17,917 bases of DNA from an uncultured Candidatus Melainabacteria bacterium (GTDB taxonomy: Bacteria; Cyanobacteriota; Vampirovibrionia; Gastranaerophilales; Gastranaerophilaceae). The DNA lies in assembly GCA_934747335.1 (NCBI GenBank), contig CAKVGS010000037.1, positions 1-17,917 on the forward strand, in the 5' to 3' direction. Of the stretch, positions 14,226 to 17,917 are shown one piece after another. The stretch's first letter is position 1. The number at the start of each line of letters is the position of its first letter. A model generated the notes under the pieces. That model did no database searches. It had not been told where the DNA came from and saw nothing but the letters and a program-made list of their open reading frames with translations. Both the position numbers and the translations under genes were made by a program.

Positions 14226-14440
14226 GCTACGCACGTAGATATATGGTCGGCTGACAATTGTGAAATTACTAATTTAAAGTATAACTACTAGTCAGCCTCT
14301 ATGGTAGAACTACTAGTTGGAAGTGACTTTTAGGGCTACGCACGTAGACACATGGTAGGCTGACAATTGTAATACTACCAGTTTTAATTAGGACTACTAG
14401 TCAGCCTCTATGGTGAGATTACAAGCAGGAAGTAAAATTA
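14226..14440 (+). promoter_or_regulatory. two tandem 109-nt structured leader elements
   Basis: The 250 nt between the AAA ATPase and the DUF1257-like gene hold two ungapped copies of a 109-nt unit (14226-14334 and 14335-14440). Conserved blocks are GCTACGCACGTAGA, GGCTGACAATTGT, ACTACTAGTCAGCCTCTATG and GGAAGT. In each copy GGCTGAC (14249-14255; 14358-14364) can pair with GTCAGCC (14291-14297; 14400-14406) around a loop of exactly 35 nt, preceded by a small CTAC-GCAC-GTAG hairpin. Differences are concentrated in the 35-nt loop and the 3' third. It resembles the layout of a tandem cis-regulatory RNA but matches no class I recognise. A protein-binding repeat or simple duplication is possible. 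Confidence 0.5.
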
Positions 14441-14465
14441 AATAATTAAAATATAGGAGAAATAT

Positions 14466-15017
14466 ATGTCTTGTACAGTTTTTGCAGTACCTTATGCACT
14501 GGCATGGGTAGTTGGAGCAGTTATCACAGGAGCTGCAACCATTATTGATAATGAAATCAGTAATACTCGCACTTATGAAACAGATAGAATAATTGAAGAA
14601 TACGGACGTCTAAACAACAATTGCGATGATGTTAACGTAATAAGCGCACAGCATTTTATAGAAAAAACTTTTGAAACTCCATTTGTTGATAAAAACTTAT
14701 TAATTAAAACTCTCGAAGAACACGGAGTAACTGAAATAGAAGAAAATGATTTTGGTAAAATCAGCGGTAAAGTGGATAATTATAATTTAAGTTTTGAAAA
14801 ACAAGAAGCAGATAAACCTTATTCTCTTAAAATTTCTTGTTATGAATCCGACAATGCAGAAGAAAAAATTGGAGATTTGAGTTCTGAATACGCGCTTAAT
14901 GTTCAAGAAGATGCGTATTTGAATATTGTTGAAAAACTAAAAGCTAACAACATGGAAATTGAAGATGAAGAAGTAATGGATGATAACACAATCGTATTAA
15001 CGGTCAATCTTGAGTAA
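14466..15017 (+). CDS. DUF1257 (Ycf35-like) protein with hydrophobic N-terminus
   Basis: This 183-residue protein is tentatively assigned to DUF1257. It is next to a Ycf46-type ATPase and a DUF2997 gene. Its C-terminal half has the expected pattern: FVDKNLLIKTLEEHGVTEIE around 73-92, KVDNYNLSF, and a last strand-helix-strand with AYLNIVEKLKANNMEIEDEE ending NTIVLTVNLE. The typical family start (MSHF...) is replaced by MSCTVFAVPY and a hydrophobic run to about residue 27 (ALAWVVGAVITGAATII), which might be a membrane anchor. The rest is acidic. A TAGGAGA site sits 5 nt before the ATG. Function is unknown in the whole family. It is likely co-transcribed with the DUF2997 gene 9 nt downstream. 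Confidence 0.6.
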   Translation: MSCTVFAVPYALAWVVGAVITGAATIIDNEISNTRTYETDRIIEEYGRLNNNCDDVNVISAQHFIEKTFETPFVDKNLLIKTLEEHGVTEIEENDFGKISGKVDNYNLSFEKQEADKPYSLKISCYESDNAEEKIGDLSSEYALNVQEDAYLNIVEKLKANNMEIEDEEVMDDNTIVLTVNLE

Positions 15018-15026
15018 GGAGTTTTT

Positions 15027-15233
15027 ATGAGCGAAAAGAAATTAAAAATAAAATTATTGCCAAACGGCGAAATCCAAATGGAAACACAAGGTGTAAAAGG
15101 TAAAAAGTGTTTGGATTATATTGACGTATTAAAGAAACTTGTTGATGTAAAAATCACAGACACACAGCTTTCACAAGAGTATTACGAAACAGAAAGCGAA
15201 GTTACAAATACGGCTGATATCAAAATTGATTAG
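15027..15233 (+). CDS. DUF2997 family protein
   Basis: This small 68-residue protein has the DUF2997 pattern: a short basic strand (KKLKIKLLPNGEIQMET), then GVKGKKCLDYIDVLKKL with its conserved glycine-rich turn and cysteine at about residue 29, and a C-terminal LSQEYYETE. DUF2997 genes recur beside Ycf46/DUF1257 genes, and this agrees with the neighbours. It has an AAGGAG site, begins 9 nt after the DUF1257-like gene and ends directly at a terminator. Its biochemical role is not known. Confidence 0.8.
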   Translation: MSEKKLKIKLLPNGEIQMETQGVKGKKCLDYIDVLKKLVDVKITDTQLSQEYYETESEVTNTADIKID

Positions 15234-15270
15234 AAAAAATCGGTTGGGCTTGTTACCCAACCGATTTTTT
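15234..15270. terminator. bidirectional terminator after the DUF2997 gene
   Basis: A 15-bp stem (AAAAAATCGGTTGGG with CCCAACCGATTTTTT) has a 7-nt loop CTTGTTA. It ends in a T tract on the plus strand and, by symmetry, on the minus strand. It separates the DUF2997 gene from the convergent EF-hand gene, whose stop is at 15275. Confidence 0.92.
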
Positions 15271-15274
15271 AAAA

Positions 15275-17248
15275 CTATTTTTCGTCTTTATTTTTATCAA
15301 CTTCTGTTTCTACCCAAGCCGAATAATCCGTTGTGAACGCATCAGTAAATGTATCAATTAAAGTTTTTACATTTAGAGAACAATTTTTGTAATCTGTACC
15401 ATTTAAAATTCCATCAATGGCTTCTTTTACTGAAAGTAAACTATTTGAAGATTCAACTCCTGCTTGTATCGCAGTTGATTTTGCACTGTTAAAAAGTGTC
15501 TTAAATGATTTTGCATCGAATTCAATACCAACGGATTTACACATATTATAAGCTTTTTTAACCATTTGACTCTTCATTTGTTCAATAAGCCTGTCTGCAG
15601 TTAAGTTATAATAATTAGCACCTGCTTTATTTGCAGTGATAGTTTCACCTGATTCATAAAGCGTACTCAAATCTTTACCCGTGGCTTCATCTATGATAGA
15701 CTCGCCGTTTTCATCTTTACCGATTAATGAGTAATCTAAATCGTCTACATTGAAATCATCAACAACAGCATCTTTATCATTGCCATTTAACTGATTTATT
15801 GCATTTTCAATATTTGTATTAAAAGTTGTTGCAAATGTATCAAACAGTTTTTGCACATTTACACATCCTTTTCCATAACTATCAAAAGTAATCATTCCTT
15901 CGGAATTTAAAACTTGCGTTGCCGTCTGAGTATAAACATTTTCAAATATTGATGCTACCTTATCAAAAGAAACACCTTTATTATTTAATATTGTTTCAAT
16001 TTGTGCTTTGTATTGCGCTTTTAAACTATCATTAGACCGATTTGCACATAATAGATTATAAGCACAATCATAAACGCCATTATTACCATAACGACCCCAA
16101 ATTATTATATTTCCACCATCATCATATCTTCTATCTATTTGTGAATAATCTATTAATCCTGTATTAATTTGATAAGCGCTTCCATCAATTTGTCTGAATC
16201 GCTTATCTTCTGCTTCTGCTTCTTTTTTTTTGGCTTCCTCTTGTTCTGCTTTTACTTGATCCATTATTGCTTCGGTTTTAGTTACCTTACTCAAATTTGC
16301 AATTGCAGCTTCCATATCAGCTTTTAATTTATCACCGTTTGTATAAGTCTTTAAAACGCTGTCAATATTATCTTTACCCGAAGCACTTCTTGTAATATTT
16401 TTACCACCCAAATTTATTGTTACATTATTATCAAGTGCTTGTGTCAAAAATTCTTTTGCATATTCCTTTAATTTGTTGATTTCTTCGCTATCAATATATA
16501 CACCTAAAGAATCCGCGCTAGATTTAAATGTATTAGCAGCCTCCTTCATTTTATCCGCATCAATTTGATCGGCAAAATCTCTTAAATGAGCCCATAATTC
16601 ATTTTCCATGCAATTAGGGTTAGCTTTAATATATTTATCTGCCTCTGCTTCAATTGCCATTGCAAATTTTTCTTTCATCAAGTTTTTAATAACTTCAGAT
16701 TCAGTAGAGTTTGAGAGTTTTTTATCAATAAAGTTTTGTACAATATTATCCAAGACTTTTGATCTAAATAAATTTGGGTCATCTTGGAGAATATTTCTCT
16801 TAATTTCAGCATATTTTGCAGGCAAAGCAGCCTTAAAAGCTTCTGCCATACCTGAAACATCTGCGTTTTCTTTAGAGTAATTATCAGCGAATTCAGTAAT
16901 ATAATTAGTCAATTCCCTAGTTAATGATGAAAAATATTGAGGTCTTGAGCCACCGGAAAAATCTTTTGTAATTTGTGCTTTCATAGCATTTACAGCTTCT
17001 TGCATTTGGTATTTTTGTTCATACACAGCCATCTCATATTCTGTAATTTCGTTATCTTGACCACTATTAACCGTAGATAAATCAACTTTATCAAGTTTTT
17101 CTTCATAAACAGCATTACGAAATTCAGCAAGAGAGATTTTGCTGTCACCATCTTCATCATACTTTTCAACTAAAGTTTTATAGTCTAGTTTAACTCCGTT
17201 TTGCGTTGTTAAACTGCCAAATCTGTTAATTCCTGAAAATTCGTACAT
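15275..17248 (-). CDS. large EF-hand protein with internal helical repeats
   Basis: I do not recognise this 657-residue protein as a named family. Near the N-terminus is a canonical calcium-binding EF-hand loop DEDGDSKISLAE (31-42), followed at 61-72 by a weaker loop NSGQDNEITEYE. The rest is mostly helical and Ala/Lys/Asp-rich. Three diverged units share a G-V/I-x-x-D start and a (C/D)xxVxxLxxTFxxxF-like end: about 244-317, 419-485 and 568-647. The second and third share (C)xNVxxLxDTF. A charged coiled-coil-like stretch spans about 322-350. There is no signal peptide or membrane segment, although an unusual secretion route cannot be excluded. An AAAGGAAA site precedes the ATG. It is convergent with the DUF2997 gene and otherwise isolated. 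Confidence 0.8.
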   Translation of the reverse strand: MYEFSGINRFGSLTTQNGVKLDYKTLVEKYDEDGDSKISLAEFRNAVYEEKLDKVDLSTVNSGQDNEITEYEMAVYEQKYQMQEAVNAMKAQITKDFSGGSRPQYFSSLTRELTNYITEFADNYSKENADVSGMAEAFKAALPAKYAEIKRNILQDDPNLFRSKVLDNIVQNFIDKKLSNSTESEVIKNLMKEKFAMAIEAEADKYIKANPNCMENELWAHLRDFADQIDADKMKEAANTFKSSADSLGVYIDSEEINKLKEYAKEFLTQALDNNVTINLGGKNITRSASGKDNIDSVLKTYTNGDKLKADMEAAIANLSKVTKTEAIMDQVKAEQEEAKKKEAEAEDKRFRQIDGSAYQINTGLIDYSQIDRRYDDGGNIIIWGRYGNNGVYDCAYNLLCANRSNDSLKAQYKAQIETILNNKGVSFDKVASIFENVYTQTATQVLNSEGMITFDSYGKGCVNVQKLFDTFATTFNTNIENAINQLNGNDKDAVVDDFNVDDLDYSLIGKDENGESIIDEATGKDLSTLYESGETITANKAGANYYNLTADRLIEQMKSQMVKKAYNMCKSVGIEFDAKSFKTLFNSAKSTAIQAGVESSNSLLSVKEAIDGILNGTDYKNCSLNVKTLIDTFTDAFTTDYSAWVETEVDKNKDEK

Positions 17249-17491
17249 ATAATTTCCTTTATTCTTTAGTTCCCTTGTAATATGTATATCGGCATTAATT
17301 TCAAAAACTTTAATTATAAATAAGAATATCGCATTATTAAAATCGCTATAATTATTGTTATTATTGGTATTAACTCAATTGTAAAGATTTTTCATTTTTC
17401 TTAACAATTAATTTTATTAGTTTCTGCAACCCTCTTCAGAGTTCTTTATATTATAGCAAATCAGCCTCCACCCTAGCCCACCCACTATAAA

Positions 17492-17754
17492 GCACTACTG
17501 TCCGAGATAAATTTATCTGAAATTTCTAAATTTTCAGTCAGAACAAGAAATGCAATTAAATTTTTATTGAACAGACTAAAAAATAATAGTTAATAAAAAG
17601 CTGGATTGCCACGGGCTAATCGCCTTCGCAATGACGGCACGCTTGGGAGTCTAACGCCAAGTCATTGCGAGGAACAGCGATTTTTATAGTGACGAAGCAA
17701 TCCAACTTTTTAAAAGGTATGTATGCTTTCTCAATTTAATTTGGACAGTAGTGC
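17492..17754. mobile_element. 263-bp MITE-like element with 12-bp terminal inverted repeats
   Basis: GCACTACTGTCC (17492-17503) and GGACAGTAGTGC (17743-17754) are exact inverses. Between them is AT-rich sequence holding a family B palindrome. There is no transposase frame inside, so it would be non-autonomous, either the deleted remnant of an insertion sequence or a MITE. No obvious target duplication flanks it. Confidence 0.6.
17596..17710. repeat. GATTGCC-type palindromic repeat, family B, copy 3
   Basis: The arms extend further than in the other copies: AAAAGCTGGATTGCCACG at the left against an inverted GACGAAGCAATCCAACTTTT at the right, with one mismatch in the outer part. CGCAATGAC and GTCATTGCGAGGAAC lie inside. 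It sits within the 12-bp-repeat-bounded element at 17492-17754. Confidence 0.85.
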
Positions 17755-17917
17755 CCTCAAAGGAGAAGCGGTAAAATGCGACAGATTAGCGAAAGTAATC
17801 GCTTCGCCCTTGAGGGGAAAAGCTGAACGGAGCTCTGATAAGGGTGGTATTTCTAAACAAAATGTTAACTTTTGTAACAACAAAACCCGACTCTGAAATT
17901 TGACATCTTTGAAATAC

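Larger units (their letters stand above)
17468..17847. repeat. outer repeat interrupted by insertion
   Basis: The left end CCACCCTAGCCCACCC (17468-17483) is inverse to AAGGGTGG at 17840-17847. Just inside the right half, CCCTCAA...GAAGCG (17754-17770) pairs with CGCTTC...TTGAGGG (17800-17816). The CCACCCTAGCCC and GCCCTTGAGGGG segments resemble parts of the repeat at 9067-9226. It appears to be one element split by the insertion at 17492-17754. Confidence 0.55.
17249..17917. other. gene-free right end with nested repeats
   Basis: The first 210 nt (17249-17460) are AT-rich with no coding region or clear promoter. From about 17461 to 17847 a set of repeats lies one inside another (listed separately). 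The last 70 nt show nothing I can assign; short open frames there are under 20 codons. Confidence 0.7.

Noticed and set aside
14226..14440. Tandem glutamine or glycine riboswitch
   Set aside because: Only the tandem arrangement and a short GGAAGT are reminiscent; the conserved cores of these classes are absent.
17492..17754. Complete insertion sequence
   Set aside because: No transposase frame fits within the 263 bp between the 12-bp inverted ends.

Overview
The window is about 18 kb of low-GC bacterial chromosome. Two permease/LPS-related genes (a LptF/LptG permease and a family 2 glycosyltransferase) point to a Gram-negative envelope. The Ycf46-type AAA ATPase, DUF1257-like and DUF2997 genes are a set best known from the cyanobacterial lineage and plastids. 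With the AT-rich codon use, this suggests a non-photosynthetic relative of Cyanobacteria (Melainabacteria/Vampirovibrionia, gut Gastranaerophilales type). That assignment is inference: no rRNA or photosynthesis gene is present to confirm or exclude it.

Layout. Positions 1-327 hold tRNA-Trp and rpmG (L33) on the minus strand, the order usually followed by secE-nusG, which would lie left of the window. Positions 328-2329 are an accessory stretch: two small unrecognised minus-strand genes with shared leader sequences, and several palindromic interspersed repeats. At 2330-3610 is glmU (plus strand), separated from rpmB (L28, minus strand) by a strong bidirectional terminator. From 8979 down to 3994 is a minus-strand operon of five genes: GAF/HD-GYP protein, secreted TPR protein, two LuxR/NarL-type response regulators, and a pentapeptide-repeat protein. 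The first four overlap at their stop/start codons. From 9251 to 12455, on the plus strand, come a GT2 glycosyltransferase, a LptF/LptG permease, a membrane protein with a ComEA-like helix-hairpin-helix tail, and a small radical-SAM activating-enzyme-like protein. A palindromic repeat separates these from the Ycf46-like AAA ATPase (12602-14215). An unusual 250-nt leader follows, made of two 109-nt tandem units, and then the DUF1257-like and DUF2997 genes, which end at a terminator (15234-15270). The last gene is a 657-residue minus-strand protein with N-terminal EF-hands and an internal repeat. The final 670 nt hold nested repeats and no gene.

The most interesting parts are: (i) the radical SAM / Ycf46 / DUF1257-like / DUF2997 neighbourhood, whose biochemical role is not established, together with its tandem structured leader; (ii) the probable poly-A frameshift that would lengthen the small protein at 1174-1692; and (iii) at least three families of palindromic repeats that have inserted around and inside one another. 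No CRISPR array, complete transposase gene, prophage or recognised riboswitch was seen.
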